A stretch of 64,000 nt of DNA from Mycobacterium sp. NS-7484. Lineage in GTDB: Bacteria; Actinomycetota; Actinomycetes; Mycobacteriales; Mycobacteriaceae. A program made the translations under genes and the position numbers. The stretch covers positions 24,198 through 88,197 of the forward strand of contig NZ_MBEJ01000110.1 of assembly GCF_001953975.1 (NCBI RefSeq), given 5' to 3'. Within the stretch, counting starts at the first letter, position 1. Every line of letters starts with the position of its first letter. Shown one piece after another: positions 23,883-32,604 of the stretch. Under the pieces are notes generated by a model. That model was given only the letters and a program-made list of their open reading frames with translations. It searched no databases and was not told the origin of the DNA.

Positions 23883-24704
23883 TCAGTTGTTGCCGCGGTT
23901 GAACTGGCTGAATCCTCCGGCGGAGTCGTTGTTGGCACTGGAATCCACCGGTGCGGCCGAACCGCGCTGGCCCAGCTCCTCGAGCTGCGACTCCAGGTAG
24001 GTCTTCAGGCGGGTCCGGTATTCACGCTCGAACGTGCGCAGCTGCTCCAGGCGGCCCTCCAGGACCGTGCGCTGCTGATTGATCGTGCCCATGATCTCGG
24101 AGTGCTTGCGCTCGGCGTCGGCCTGCAGCGCGTCGGCCTTCTCCTGGGCCTGACGCAGCTGGGTCTCGGACCGGGTCTGCGCATCGGCCAGCATCGCGTC
24201 GGCGCGCTGACGGGCCTCCGAGACCGTGGTCTCGGCGGTCTTGCGGGCATCGCTGACCATGGCGTCGGCCTGGGCGCGGGCATCCGAGAGCAGCTTCTCC
24301 GACTCGGCCTTCGCCGTGGAGGTCAGGCGATCGGCGGTGTCCTGAGCCAGGCTGAGCACGCGGGCGGCACGCACGGCGGTGTCCTCGCTCGGCGCCGCGG
24401 CGGGGGCGGCCGGTGCCGGCGGGGCCTCGTACACCGGCTGGGGCGCCGGAGTGGGCTCGGGCTCGGGCTCGTAGACCGGGATGGACTGGCTGGACGCAGC
24501 GCCGCCACCGGCACGCGCCGAGGCCAGCTCGGAATCGAGCTCGGACACCCGCTGCCGAAGATCGGCGTTCTCCTCGATGAGCCGAGTCAGTTCGTTCTCA
24601 ACCAGATCGAGAAAGGCATCGACCTCGTCCTCGTTGTAGCCACGTTTGCCGATGGGCGGCTTGCTGAACGCGACGTTATGGACGTCCGCTGGTGTGAGCG
24701 GCAT
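23883..24704 (-). CDS. wag31: DivIVA-family polar growth protein Wag31
   Basis: A 273-residue coiled-coil protein that marks cell poles and directs tip growth by organising wall-precursor enzymes. The N-terminal DivIVA domain (residues 1-60, FSKPPIGKRGYNEDEVDAFLD) binds curved membrane. A proline-rich linker (about 75-105) follows, then a long coiled coil (about 115-250) ending in a disordered GGFSQFNRG tail. The length is slightly above the M. tuberculosis protein (260). The linker that holds phosphorylated T73 in M. tuberculosis reads ASSQSIP here, so a serine (S72) takes that place. AAGGGGG precedes the ATG. It is the last gene of the dcw group, 216 bp after yggT. Confidence 0.97.
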   Translation of the reverse strand: MPLTPADVHNVAFSKPPIGKRGYNEDEVDAFLDLVENELTRLIEENADLRQRVSELDSELASARAGGGAASSQSIPVYEPEPEPTPAPQPVYEAPPAPAAPAAAPSEDTAVRAARVLSLAQDTADRLTSTAKAESEKLLSDARAQADAMVSDARKTAETTVSEARQRADAMLADAQTRSETQLRQAQEKADALQADAERKHSEIMGTINQQRTVLEGRLEQLRTFEREYRTRLKTYLESQLEELGQRGSAAPVDSSANNDSAGGFSQFNRGNN

Positions 24705-24920
24705 TGTCTGCCCCCTTGAAGTCTTGGACTGTCAACCGATCTAAAAGTGTAAAGCCTTGCTTGAACGCAACTGGCGTCCATCCTGTCACACCAGACCCGG
24801 CGGTTGCAGTGGAGGCCTATTTTTAAGAACGAATTTCAATCTTCTTACGCATTTGCGGCGCGTCCGGCAAACGCCCGGAGCTGCTCGAATCGAGAGCGCA
24901 CGCAGCGGATCTACTCACAT
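24705..24920. promoter_or_regulatory. wag31 upstream region
   Basis: This 216-bp gap is more AT-rich than its surroundings and probably holds the wag31 promoter. On the minus strand a TTGACA sits about 35 bases before the ATG, and TACACT (TAnnnT) occurs slightly further upstream. These do not form one standard -35/-10 pair, so the exact start is uncertain. No open frame with a ribosome site was found. Confidence 0.35.
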
Positions 24921-25211
24921 CTACATGGCCGCGTTGAACGCCAGCTGCATGCCGATGAACGCCGCGAGCAGCAGCACCATGATCGACAGATCGAAGCGGA
25001 CCGCGCCTATCGTGAGCTGGGGAATGAGCCGCCGCAGGAGTTTCACGGGCGGGTCGGTGACGGTCATGATCAGCTCCAGCACCACGACGGTCAGACCCCT
25101 GGGGTGCCAGTCACGGCTGAACGATCGGATGAACTCGACGACGACGCGTGCGATGAGCAGCAGCCAAAAGATGAACAGCGCGAAACCGAGGATTTCGAAA
25201 AACAGCGACAA
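24921..25211 (-). CDS. YggT-family membrane protein (Rv2146c homologue)
   Basis: A 96-residue integral membrane protein with two hydrophobic segments (about 5-25 and 72-92) and the family motif TDPPVKLLRRLIPQ between them. YggT proteins lie between sepF and divIVA in many Gram-positive genomes and are thought to support division or osmotic balance. The TTG at 25211 is chosen because GAGG lies 9 bases upstream and the length equals the 96 residues of the M. tuberculosis protein; a GTG five codons upstream lacks a ribosome site. Confidence 0.9.
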   Translation of the reverse strand: MSLFFEILGFALFIFWLLLIARVVVEFIRSFSRDWHPRGLTVVVLELIMTVTDPPVKLLRRLIPQLTIGAVRFDLSIMVLLLAAFIGMQLAFNAAM

Positions 25212-25381
25212 CTGAGCCGACCTCACTACAGCAGGATGTGTGACATTGGATACAGGTCGCCGTAGGCCGGACACATCTCACACAGACGACGTGGTCAACC
25301 GGTAGTGCGACGCCGCCAGCCTACCCGGGCCCGGTGGGCCGATCGGGCACGCGGCGGCGTCGACGCGACGTATGTCGGGGC

Positions 25382-26017
25382 CTACTGATAGGAGTAGAAA
25401 CCGGCCTCGGCGATCCGGCGGCGCTCCTCGGCGCTGACGTCGACGTCGGCCGGCGACAACAGGAAGACCTTGGTGGCCACCTTGTCGAACGAGCCACGCA
25501 GGGCGAACGCCAGGCCGGCGGCGAAGTCGACCAGGCGCTTGGCGTCGGCGTTGTCCATCGAGACCAGGTCCATGATCACCGGGGTGCCGTCACGGAACCG
25601 CTCACCGATGGTGCGGGCCTCGCTGTAGTCCTTGGGCCGCAACGTAGTGATCTTCGACAACGGGCTGCCCGCCTCGAAGAGCTCGGCCATCCGACGCGGG
25701 TCCATTGCCAGCGCACCACGGGTGCTGCCGCGCAGCGCGCCCAAACGCGGTGCCGCCCGGTCAAATTCACGGGGCCCGCGCATCCGCGGCTCGAACCGCT
25801 GCTCGTCGGCGAAACCGCCGGCATAGCCACCGCGGTAGGCCGGGCCGTCGTCGTACTCGGGACCCTCGTAGCCGTAGCTGTCCTCTTCGAACCGCTCGTC
25901 ACGGGGACGCCGGGCGTAGCTGCGGGGCGCGCGCTCGTCGTCCTCGTAGTACTCGTCGTCGTAGTCCTCCATCGGCGCCATGCCGAAGTAGGCCTTGACC
26001 TTGTGCAGTGTGCTCAT
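25382..26017 (-). CDS. sepF: Cell division protein SepF
   Basis: A 211-residue protein. An N-terminal amphipathic helix (MSTLHKVKAYFGM) for membrane contact is followed by a long acidic, tyrosine- and arginine-rich linker (about 15-110) and the C-terminal SepF beta-core (about 125-205; ITTLRPKDYSEARTIGERFRDG, VIMDLVSMDNADAKRLVDF). In actinobacteria, which lack FtsA, SepF is the essential anchor linking FtsZ to the membrane. The ATG overlaps the yggS stop (ATGA, 26014-26017), with AAGGG upstream. Confidence 0.96.
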   Translation of the reverse strand: MSTLHKVKAYFGMAPMEDYDDEYYEDDERAPRSYARRPRDERFEEDSYGYEGPEYDDGPAYRGGYAGGFADEQRFEPRMRGPREFDRAAPRLGALRGSTRGALAMDPRRMAELFEAGSPLSKITTLRPKDYSEARTIGERFRDGTPVIMDLVSMDNADAKRLVDFAAGLAFALRGSFDKVATKVFLLSPADVDVSAEERRRIAEAGFYSYQ

Positions 26018-26847
26018 CTCGGCGACCCTTCTGCTGACCGTGGGGGTGGTGATGTCTGTGATGAAGATGTGACTGGTGTGACTACTGCGGGTGACGTTAG
26101 CGGGCGTTGCCCCAGGATCGCGGTTCCGACACGCACACACGTCGATCCATGTTTGACGGCGATGTCGAGGTCTCCGGACATCCCGGCCGACAGTTCCAGC
26201 CGGTGCTGGTAGTCGCGCTGCACCCGGTCCCGCTCGGCGGCCAGCCGGGAAAAAGCGTCGTCCGGGTCGGACTCCAGCGGCGGGACGCCCATCAACCCGA
26301 TGAACTCCAGACCCGTGGCGGCGTTCGCTGAGCCGCAGATCTCGTCAACCAGCGCCCCGTCGTTCACATCGACGCCGCCGCGTGCGGTGTCCCCGTCGAG
26401 ACTGATCTGGATGTAGACCCGCAACGGCGCGCTCCGCGTGCCGGCCGACAGCGCCTCGCTCGCCGCCCGGTCCAGTGCGGTCAACAGACGCATGCTGTCC
26501 ACCGAGTGCGCGGTATGCGCCCACCCCGCGACGGCCCGCGCCTTGTTCCTCTGGATGCGCCCCACCATGTGCCAGCGAATCGGCGCCTCCGGCAATTTCT
26601 CGCGAACCTCCGCGACTTTATTGGCGGCCTCTTGTTCGCGGGATTCACCAAATGCCAGGCACCCTAATTGGTTCAGAATAATGACATCGGAGGCCGGAAA
26701 GTATTTTGTAATCGGCAGTAATTCGATGTCATTGACATTTCGTCCGGCCGATTCTGCCGCCCGCGCCAAACGTGCCCGCGCCGCACCGAGCGCGGCGGTC
26801 AATTCGGCCGTCCGGTCGGCATCACGCCCGCGCTGCACGGTGCTCAT
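26014..26847 (-). CDS. PLP-homeostasis protein YggS (Rv2148c homologue)
   Basis: A 277-residue single-domain PLP-binding protein of the YggS/PROSC family, which balances free pyridoxal phosphate and amino-acid pools without a known catalytic reaction. The Schiff-base lysine is K48 in LLPITKYFP; FGESREQEAANK, WHMVGRIQRNK and the C-terminal SAGMSGDLDIAVKHGSTCVRVGTAILG are all present. The tail beyond the barrel (about 23 residues, Ser/Pro-rich) is longer than in M. tuberculosis. It ends in the sepF start codon and follows pgeF by 45 bp. Confidence 0.93.
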   Translation of the reverse strand: MSTVQRGRDADRTAELTAALGAARARLARAAESAGRNVNDIELLPITKYFPASDVIILNQLGCLAFGESREQEAANKVAEVREKLPEAPIRWHMVGRIQRNKARAVAGWAHTAHSVDSMRLLTALDRAASEALSAGTRSAPLRVYIQISLDGDTARGGVDVNDGALVDEICGSANAATGLEFIGLMGVPPLESDPDDAFSRLAAERDRVQRDYQHRLELSAGMSGDLDIAVKHGSTCVRVGTAILGQRPLTSPAVVTPVTSSSQTSPPPRSAEGSPR

Positions 26848-26892
26848 CTCAGGCTCACTCGCGATCCACTCGGCTTTCTTTCTGTGATCGGT

Positions 26893-27603
26893 TCATCGGC
26901 TCGGCTCCATCCACACGACACTCGCCAGCCGTCCGGTCGGCGCGTCACGGCGATGGCTGAACAGCGCCCGGTCGGCGACCGTGCACCTCGGGTCGACGTC
27001 GATCGCGGTGACGCCCAAACCCGTTAGCTGCCGGGCGATTCCGGCCCGCAGATCCAACCCGGGCGTACCGCGGGAGGTGGTGGTGCGCGACCCGGGCAGC
27101 GCCGCCTCGACATCGGCGGCCATCGATTCGGGCACCTCGTAGTTGGCGCCGCTGACCGCGGGCCCGAGCAGCACCGAGATATCCCCGACATGTGCGCCGG
27201 CGGCCACCATGGCCTCGACCGTCCGCGCGACGATGCCTTTTTGTGCACCCACCCGTCCGGCATGAACGGCGGCCACCACGCCGGCCCGGGCATCGCCCAT
27301 TAATACCGGCACACAATCAGCGGTCACCACCACCAAAGCCAAACCCGGCCGCGACGTCACCAATGCATCGGTATTTTCGACCGCGCCCCGGTGCGGACCG
27401 TCCACCGTGACGACGTGATCACTGTGCACCTGATTCATCCACACCAGCGCATCGGCACCCACAGCGGCGGCCAGCCGACGACGGTTCTGGGCCACGGCGG
27501 CCGGATCGTCACCGACGTGATCGCCAAGGTTGAACGAATCGAACGGGGGCGCCGAGACACCGCCGGCCCGGGTGGTGGTCACCCGGCGAATACGCACACT
27601 CAC
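26893..27603 (-). CDS. pgeF: Polyphenol-oxidase/laccase-domain protein PgeF (YfiH family)
   Basis: A 236-residue member of the DUF152/YlmD family. Members correct peptidoglycan by removing misincorporated L-serine from UDP-MurNAc, or act as purine nucleosidases. Conserved metal-site motifs are MNQVHSDHVV, VVTADCVPVLM and VVAAVHAGRVG (His, Cys, His), plus LGPAVSGANYEVP. The GTG at 27603 is chosen because the protein then begins with the family strand VRIRRVTTTRAGGVS and lies 34 bp after the ftsZ stop. The adjacent ftsZ and mur genes fit the peptidoglycan-editing role. Confidence 0.9.
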   Translation of the reverse strand: MSVRIRRVTTTRAGGVSAPPFDSFNLGDHVGDDPAAVAQNRRRLAAAVGADALVWMNQVHSDHVVTVDGPHRGAVENTDALVTSRPGLALVVVTADCVPVLMGDARAGVVAAVHAGRVGAQKGIVARTVEAMVAAGAHVGDISVLLGPAVSGANYEVPESMAADVEAALPGSRTTTSRGTPGLDLRAGIARQLTGLGVTAIDVDPRCTVADRALFSHRRDAPTGRLASVVWMEPSR

Positions 27604-27637
27604 GATCCCAGTATCCGAACCGCCCGTGAAGCCCGAG

Positions 27638-28798
27638 TCAGTGCCGCATGAACGGCGGCACGTCGACATCGTCGTCGGAGATCCCGCCGTCTCCGTCCCC
27701 GCCGACACTGACGGTGGCGCCATTGGTGTGCGCCGGCACGCTCGCCGCGTCCGTCGGCTCGAACAGCGACGTCGTCACCTTGCCCGCCCGCGCCGTGGCG
27801 ATCGGCTGGGTCTGCGCCGCGCTCGGGCTGACCACCGGCTTACGGCTCGGCCCCGCACTGTCGAATCCGGCGGCGATGACCGTGACCCGCACCTCGTCAC
27901 CCAGCGAGTCGTCGATCACGGTGCCGAAGATGATGTTGGCCTCGGGGTGCGCCGCGTCCTGCACGAGCGAGGCGGCCTCGTTGATCTCGAACAGACCCAG
28001 ATCACTACCGCCGGCCACCGACAGCAGCACACCCTGGGCACCCTCCATTGAGGCTTCCAGCAGCGGCGAGTTGATCGCGATCTCGGCGGCCTTGAGTGCC
28101 CGGCCGTCACCGCGCGCCGAGCCGATGCCCATCAACGCGGTACCCGCCCCGCTCATCACGCCTTTGACGTCGGCGAAGTCGACGTTGATCAACCCGGGCG
28201 TGGTGATCAGATCGGTGATGCCCTGAACACCGTTGAGCAGCACCTCGTCGGCGCTGCGGAAGGCGTCCATCAACGACACTGCGGCGTCACCCATCTGCAG
28301 CAGCCGGTCGTTGGGGATGACGATGAGGGTGTCGCAGCTCTCGCGCAAGGTCTGGATGCCGTTCTCGGCCTGGTTGCTTCGGCGCTTGCCCTCGAACGAG
28401 AACGGCCGCGTCACCACGCCGACGGTGAGTGCACCGAGCTTGCGGGCGATCGACGCCACCACCGGCGCGCCGCCGGTTCCGGTGCCGCCGCCCTCACCGG
28501 CGGTGACGAACACCATGTCGGCGCCGCGCAGCAGCTCTTCGATGTCGTCCTTGGCGTCCTCGGCTGCCTTGCGGCCGACCTCGGGATCCGCCCCGGCACC
28601 GAGGCCACGGGTGGAGTCACGCCCGACATCGAGCTTGACGTCGGCGTCACTCATCAGCAGTGCCTGTGCGTCGGTGTTGATCGCGATGAACTCGACGCCC
28701 TTGAGGCCCTGTTCGATCATTCGGTTGACGGCGTTGACACCGCCGCCGCCGATACCAACCACCTTGATTACCGCGAGGTAGTTATGCGGGGGGGTCAT
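27638..28798 (-). CDS. ftsZ: Cell division GTPase FtsZ
   Basis: A 386-residue tubulin homologue that polymerises into the Z ring. The GTP-binding glycine loop GGGTGTGG is at residues 103-110, the N-terminal GIGGGGVNAVNRM nucleotide motif is at 15-27, and the T7 catalytic loop is NVDFADVKGVM. The variable linker spans about 315-375, and the C-terminal peptide DVDVPPFMRH is the docking site for SepF and other divisome proteins. A strong GGGAGGAAG ribosome site precedes the ATG. A 208-bp gap to ftsQ carries promoter-like sequence, so ftsZ likely has its own transcription in addition to read-through. Confidence 0.98.
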   Translation of the reverse strand: MTPPHNYLAVIKVVGIGGGGVNAVNRMIEQGLKGVEFIAINTDAQALLMSDADVKLDVGRDSTRGLGAGADPEVGRKAAEDAKDDIEELLRGADMVFVTAGEGGGTGTGGAPVVASIARKLGALTVGVVTRPFSFEGKRRSNQAENGIQTLRESCDTLIVIPNDRLLQMGDAAVSLMDAFRSADEVLLNGVQGITDLITTPGLINVDFADVKGVMSGAGTALMGIGSARGDGRALKAAEIAINSPLLEASMEGAQGVLLSVAGGSDLGLFEINEAASLVQDAAHPEANIIFGTVIDDSLGDEVRVTVIAAGFDSAGPSRKPVVSPSAAQTQPIATARAGKVTTSLFEPTDAASVPAHTNGATVSVGGDGDGGISDDDVDVPPFMRH

Positions 28799-28872
28799 CG
28801 TGGTCTTCCTCCCAAGTCGGGTGTTCACAGTGCTTCTGACGCCGAATCCTCCCGAGCAAACCCTCAACCTCA

Positions 28873-28896
28873 ACCATAGGCTTAGAGTTATGTCAA
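28873..28896 (-). promoter_or_regulatory. Promoter-like elements upstream of ftsZ
   Basis: On the minus strand a perfect TTGACA (28896-28891) and a TATGGT (28878-28873) occur 74-98 bases before the ftsZ start. They are only 12 bases apart, so they probably belong to different promoters. The stretch is AT-rich compared with its flanks. Confidence 0.4.
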
Positions 28897-29006
28897 GTAG
28901 TTCCGCGCAAACAGAACGGTAGGGGGCCAACGGCGCCGATCGTGGCAGGCGCGCCGACGCGCGTGCGGCAATTTCTGCCGAAGACCCGAATCTCTTCGCG
29001 GGCGGT

Positions 29007-29978
29007 CTACTTCACCGTGGGCAGATCCGGGCTCGAGACGTCGTAGGTGTGGCCCGGCTGGGTCAACAGGGCGGCCAACTTCAGCGCCTTTTCCTCGGTC
29101 CGGTCGTTGGTCCCCCACACCACGACTCGGCCATCGGTGAGCGTCAACGCGATCGAGGCCACCGATGGCGCGGCGATCCGGCCGACCTGGGCGACCACAT
29201 CCGGCGGCAAGGCCAGCATCACTTCGAGGGCGGCCTTGGTGGCCGGGTCCTTGGGGCCGGGATGGTCGGTATCGAGATACGGCAGTGTGGGCGGAGGCGG
29301 CTCGGTGGCGAAGTCGACGCCGTCGCGGTCGAACAGATGCGGCCCGTCCGGATAATCCTTGACCACCACCGGGACCCGCTCGACCACGGTGATCCGCAGG
29401 GTCGACGGGTACTCCCGCTGCACCCGTGCGGTGGCGATACGCCGGATGGCGGCGACGCGTTCGGCGACCGCGTCCGTGTCGATCTGCAACAGCGGCGTGC
29501 CCGGCGCCACCGCCGCGGCCGCCAACACCTGCTCGGTGGGCACCGCGGCCGCGCCCGTGACCGCCACGGTGCGGGCCGACATCACCGGCGTGAAATACAG
29601 CACCAGGCCCAGCGCCACCGCCACCACGCTTGCCAGCGCGGTCCACAGCAGCACCTTGAGACCGCGAACAGTGCTGCGGGCCACCGTGTTCGGCGCATCT
29701 GCAGATTGACCGATCCGGCGCTTGGCCTCGCGGCGAGCCTGCTCGATGGCCATCGCGCGGTCCCGCGCGGCACGGCGCTCGGCGCGCTCACGGCGGGCCC
29801 GGCGGCGGGGGCCCTCGTAGTCGGGTTCTCCCGCGGGCGGCGAGTCGGAGCCCTCCGCGGGCGGCGAATCGGGGTCGGCCGCGGGCGGTGAATTCGGCCC
29901 GGCCGCGGGCGGCGGGGTGTCCGCCTCGCCGGGAACCTCGGTCACCTCGTCGGGACCGCCGGGACCCGCCTCGGTCAC
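29007..29978 (-). CDS. ftsQ: Cell division protein FtsQ
   Basis: A 323-residue bitopic membrane protein. It has a long cytoplasmic, acidic/proline-rich N-terminus (1-55), a basic arginine-rich stretch (about 56-90), one membrane helix (about 107-127), a POTRA domain (about 133-200; VAVTGAAAVPTEQVL) and the FtsQ beta-domain. It links cytosolic and periplasmic divisome proteins. The GTG start overlaps the murC stop (GTGA, 29975-29978). The N-terminal region is encoded by a 24-bp tandem repeat. Confidence 0.93.
   Translation of the reverse strand: MTEAGPGGPDEVTEVPGEADTPPPAAGPNSPPAADPDSPPAEGSDSPPAGEPDYEGPRRRARRERAERRAARDRAMAIEQARREAKRRIGQSADAPNTVARSTVRGLKVLLWTALASVVAVALGLVLYFTPVMSARTVAVTGAAAVPTEQVLAAAAVAPGTPLLQIDTDAVAERVAAIRRIATARVQREYPSTLRITVVERVPVVVKDYPDGPHLFDRDGVDFATEPPPPTLPYLDTDHPGPKDPATKAALEVMLALPPDVVAQVGRIAAPSVASIALTLTDGRVVVWGTNDRTEEKALKLAALLTQPGHTYDVSSPDLPTVK
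29833..29912. repeat. 24-bp tandem repeat in the ftsQ N-terminal coding region
   Basis: GCGGGCGG recurs at 29833, 29857, 29881 and 29905, exactly 24 bp apart. The repeat encodes imperfect eight-residue units containing SPPA followed by acidic residues in the cytoplasmic tail of FtsQ, so copy-number change would keep the frame. Confidence 0.8.
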
Positions 29979-31435
29979 GGCGACTCCGAGGACGAACGGC
30001 CCGGGGCGCTGCGGTTGGCCTTGATTCCGAGCTCGGTCAGGATCTCCTGGCCGAGCATCGTGACATCGCCGGCGCCCATGGTGAGCACCACATCCCCGGA
30101 GCGGGCCGCAGCTGCCACCGTCGCTGCCACCGCCGAGAAATCGGGCACGTAGGTGACTGCCGAGGTGACATGTTCGGCGACCGTGGCGCCACTGATCCCG
30201 GGCAGCGGCTGCTCGCGCGCACCGTAGACGTCAAGGACGAAGACCTCGTCGGCGGCACTGAGTGCGGCGCCGAATTCGGTCGCGAAAGTCGCGGTGCGCG
30301 AGTACAAGTGGGGCTGGAACGCGACGAGGACCCGGCCACCGGTCTGGGCCACGACGGAGCGAGCGGCCTCCAGCGTGGCCCGCACCTCGGTGGGATGGTG
30401 CGCGTAGTCATCGAACACCCGAACCCCGGCCGTCGAACCCACCAGCTCGAAACGCCGTCGCACGCCCTCGAATTCGGCCAGCCCGTCGAGCACGGTTTCC
30501 GCCGACGCGCCCACCTCGATGGCGGCCAGCAACGCCGCCAGCGCATTGAGCGCCATGTGCCGGCCCGGTACCGCCAGGCGGATCGCCCGCGGATGCGGCT
30601 CACCGGCGAGTTGGATATGGGCCACCGCACCGGTCCCCTGTTGCTCCCAATTCAGCAGAGTGCCCGCCAGGTCATCGGCCGGGGAGCTGCCGTAGCGCAA
30701 GACCCGGATTCCCAGTGCCGCAGTATGTTCGGCGAGAGTCGCAGATCCCGGATCGTCGGTACACACCACCAGCGCACCACCGGGTGCGATGCGGTCGACG
30801 AAGGCGGAGAAGACCTCTGTGTAGGCCTGCTCGCTACCGAAGAAGTCCAGATGGTCAGCCTCGATGTTGGTGACCACCGCGACATTCGGGGTGTACTCCA
30901 GCAGCGAGCCGTCGCTCTCGTCGGCCTCGGCGACAAAGCACGTCCCACTGCCGTGGTGGGCATTGGTCCCCGCCTCACCCAACTCCCCGCCGACGGCGAA
31001 CGACGGATCGAAACCGCTGTGCTGCAACGCCACGATGAGCATCGACGTGGTGGTGGTCTTGCCGTGGGTTCCGGTCACCATCACCGTGGTGTAGCCGGCC
31101 ATCAGTTTGGCCAGCACCACCGGCCGCAGGATCACCGGGATTCCCCGACGCCGAGCCTCGACCAGTTCCGGATTCGTCTTGGGGATCGCCGCGTGGGTGG
31201 TGACCACAGCGGTCGGCCCACCCGGCAACAGATCCAGTGACGCCGCGTCATGGCCGATCCGGATCTCGGCACCGCGGGCCCGCAACGCGACCACGCCGCG
31301 TGACTCCTTGGCGTCCGATCCCGAGACCAGCCCGCCACGGTCCAGCAGGATGCGGGCCACACCCGACATCCCGGCTCCTCCGATCCCGACCATGTGCACC
31401 CGCTCCAACTCGGCCGGAAGTGAATTACCGTTCAC
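29975..31435 (-). CDS. murC: UDP-N-acetylmuramate--L-alanine ligase MurC
   Basis: A 486-residue Mur ligase that adds L-alanine to UDP-MurNAc in the cytosol, the first amino-acid step of the stem peptide. Domain 1 has a Rossmann GIGGAGMSG motif (about 17-25), the central ATP domain has the P-loop VTGTHGKTTTTSM (about 119-131), and the C-terminal domain has FDDYAHHPTEV. Its length is usual for the family. It overlaps both murG and ftsQ by 4 bp, showing tight coupling. Confidence 0.97.
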   Translation of the reverse strand: MNGNSLPAELERVHMVGIGGAGMSGVARILLDRGGLVSGSDAKESRGVVALRARGAEIRIGHDAASLDLLPGGPTAVVTTHAAIPKTNPELVEARRRGIPVILRPVVLAKLMAGYTTVMVTGTHGKTTTTSMLIVALQHSGFDPSFAVGGELGEAGTNAHHGSGTCFVAEADESDGSLLEYTPNVAVVTNIEADHLDFFGSEQAYTEVFSAFVDRIAPGGALVVCTDDPGSATLAEHTAALGIRVLRYGSSPADDLAGTLLNWEQQGTGAVAHIQLAGEPHPRAIRLAVPGRHMALNALAALLAAIEVGASAETVLDGLAEFEGVRRRFELVGSTAGVRVFDDYAHHPTEVRATLEAARSVVAQTGGRVLVAFQPHLYSRTATFATEFGAALSAADEVFVLDVYGAREQPLPGISGATVAEHVTSAVTYVPDFSAVAATVAAAARSGDVVLTMGAGDVTMLGQEILTELGIKANRSAPGRSSSESP

Positions 31436-32604
31436 CGCAGCTTCTTTCGTTGGTCACGGACGACATCGAGGGCAACCTGCGCTACCTGCCGGGCCGCATC
31501 GGGATGGCCGGACAGCGACGCGGCTGCCGTCATCGCGGCCAAGCGCGCGTCATCGGTCATCAATGCCGCGACGGTATCGGCCACGAACTCACCGGTGAGA
31601 TCGGCGTCGTCGACGATGACGCCGCCGCCGGCCGACACCACCGGCAACGCATTGAACCGCTGCTCACCGTTGCCGATCGGCAGCGGGACGTACACCGCGG
31701 GCAGACCCACGGCGGTCACCTCGGCCACGGTCATCGCCCCGGAGCGGCAGATCGCGAGATCCGCTGCGGCATAGGCCAGATCCATCCGGTCCAGGTAGGG
31801 CACCGCGACGTAGGGGGGCGCGCCCGCGTCGGCGGCCGGAAGCTCCAGGGTGTTCTTGGGCCCATGGGCGTGCAGAACCGAAACACCCGCAGCCGCAAGG
31901 GCCCCGGCCGCCGAGGACACCGCGCGGTTGATCGACTGTGCCCCCTGGGAGCCACCGAACACCAACAGCACCTTGGCATCCGGGGCAAATCCGAAGAATG
32001 CCCGCGCTTCGGCCCGCAGCGCCGCACGGTCCAGCGAGGTGATCGCGGCGCGCACCGGCACCCCGACGACCTCGACCTTGCGCAACCCCGGCTCGGGGAC
32101 CGCCGAGAGCACCCGGCGCGCCGAGATGGCACCGACCCGGTTGGCCAGCCCCGCGCTGGCGTTCGCCTCATGGACCACCACCGGAACGGCACGGCGACGC
32201 CCGCGCAGGCCGAAGCCGCCGCGCGCGGCGAGATAGGCCGGCAGCGCCACGTACCCGCCGAAGCCGATCACCACGTCGGCTTCAACGCCGGCGAGCACCG
32301 AGCGGGTCTCGCGGATCGCGGTACGCACCCGCAGCGGCAACCGCACCAGATCGCCCGACGGCTTGCGCGGCAGCGGGACCGGGGTGATCAACTCCAGGTC
32401 ATACCCGCGCTGCGGCACCAGCCGGGTCTCCAGGCCCCGGGCCGTGCCGAGGGCGGTGATACGCACCTGCGGGTCGAGCTCCCGCAGCGCGTCGGCCACC
32501 GCCATCGCCGGCTCGACGTGACCCGCCGTCCCGCCACCGGCGAGAACGACTGATATCCCCCGGTCACTTCGCTCCTGCCCCCGAGGATCAGAAATCCGGC
32601 TCAC
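31432..32604 (-). CDS. murG: UDP-GlcNAc:undecaprenyl-PP-MurNAc-pentapeptide transferase MurG
   Basis: A 390-residue GT28 glycosyltransferase that makes lipid II from lipid I at the inner face of the membrane. The N-terminal acceptor motif GGGTAGHVEPA and the GFGGYVALPAYLAA loop are present, as are the C-terminal GGSQGAQSIN and donor-binding CRSGAMTVAEVTAVGLPAVYVPLP. The GTG start overlaps the ftsW stop (GTGA, 32601-32604), and its stop overlaps the murC start. Confidence 0.97.
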   Translation of the reverse strand: MSRISDPRGQERSDRGISVVLAGGGTAGHVEPAMAVADALRELDPQVRITALGTARGLETRLVPQRGYDLELITPVPLPRKPSGDLVRLPLRVRTAIRETRSVLAGVEADVVIGFGGYVALPAYLAARGGFGLRGRRRAVPVVVHEANASAGLANRVGAISARRVLSAVPEPGLRKVEVVGVPVRAAITSLDRAALRAEARAFFGFAPDAKVLLVFGGSQGAQSINRAVSSAAGALAAAGVSVLHAHGPKNTLELPAADAGAPPYVAVPYLDRMDLAYAAADLAICRSGAMTVAEVTAVGLPAVYVPLPIGNGEQRFNALPVVSAGGGVIVDDADLTGEFVADTVAALMTDDARLAAMTAAASLSGHPDAARQVAQVALDVVRDQRKKLR

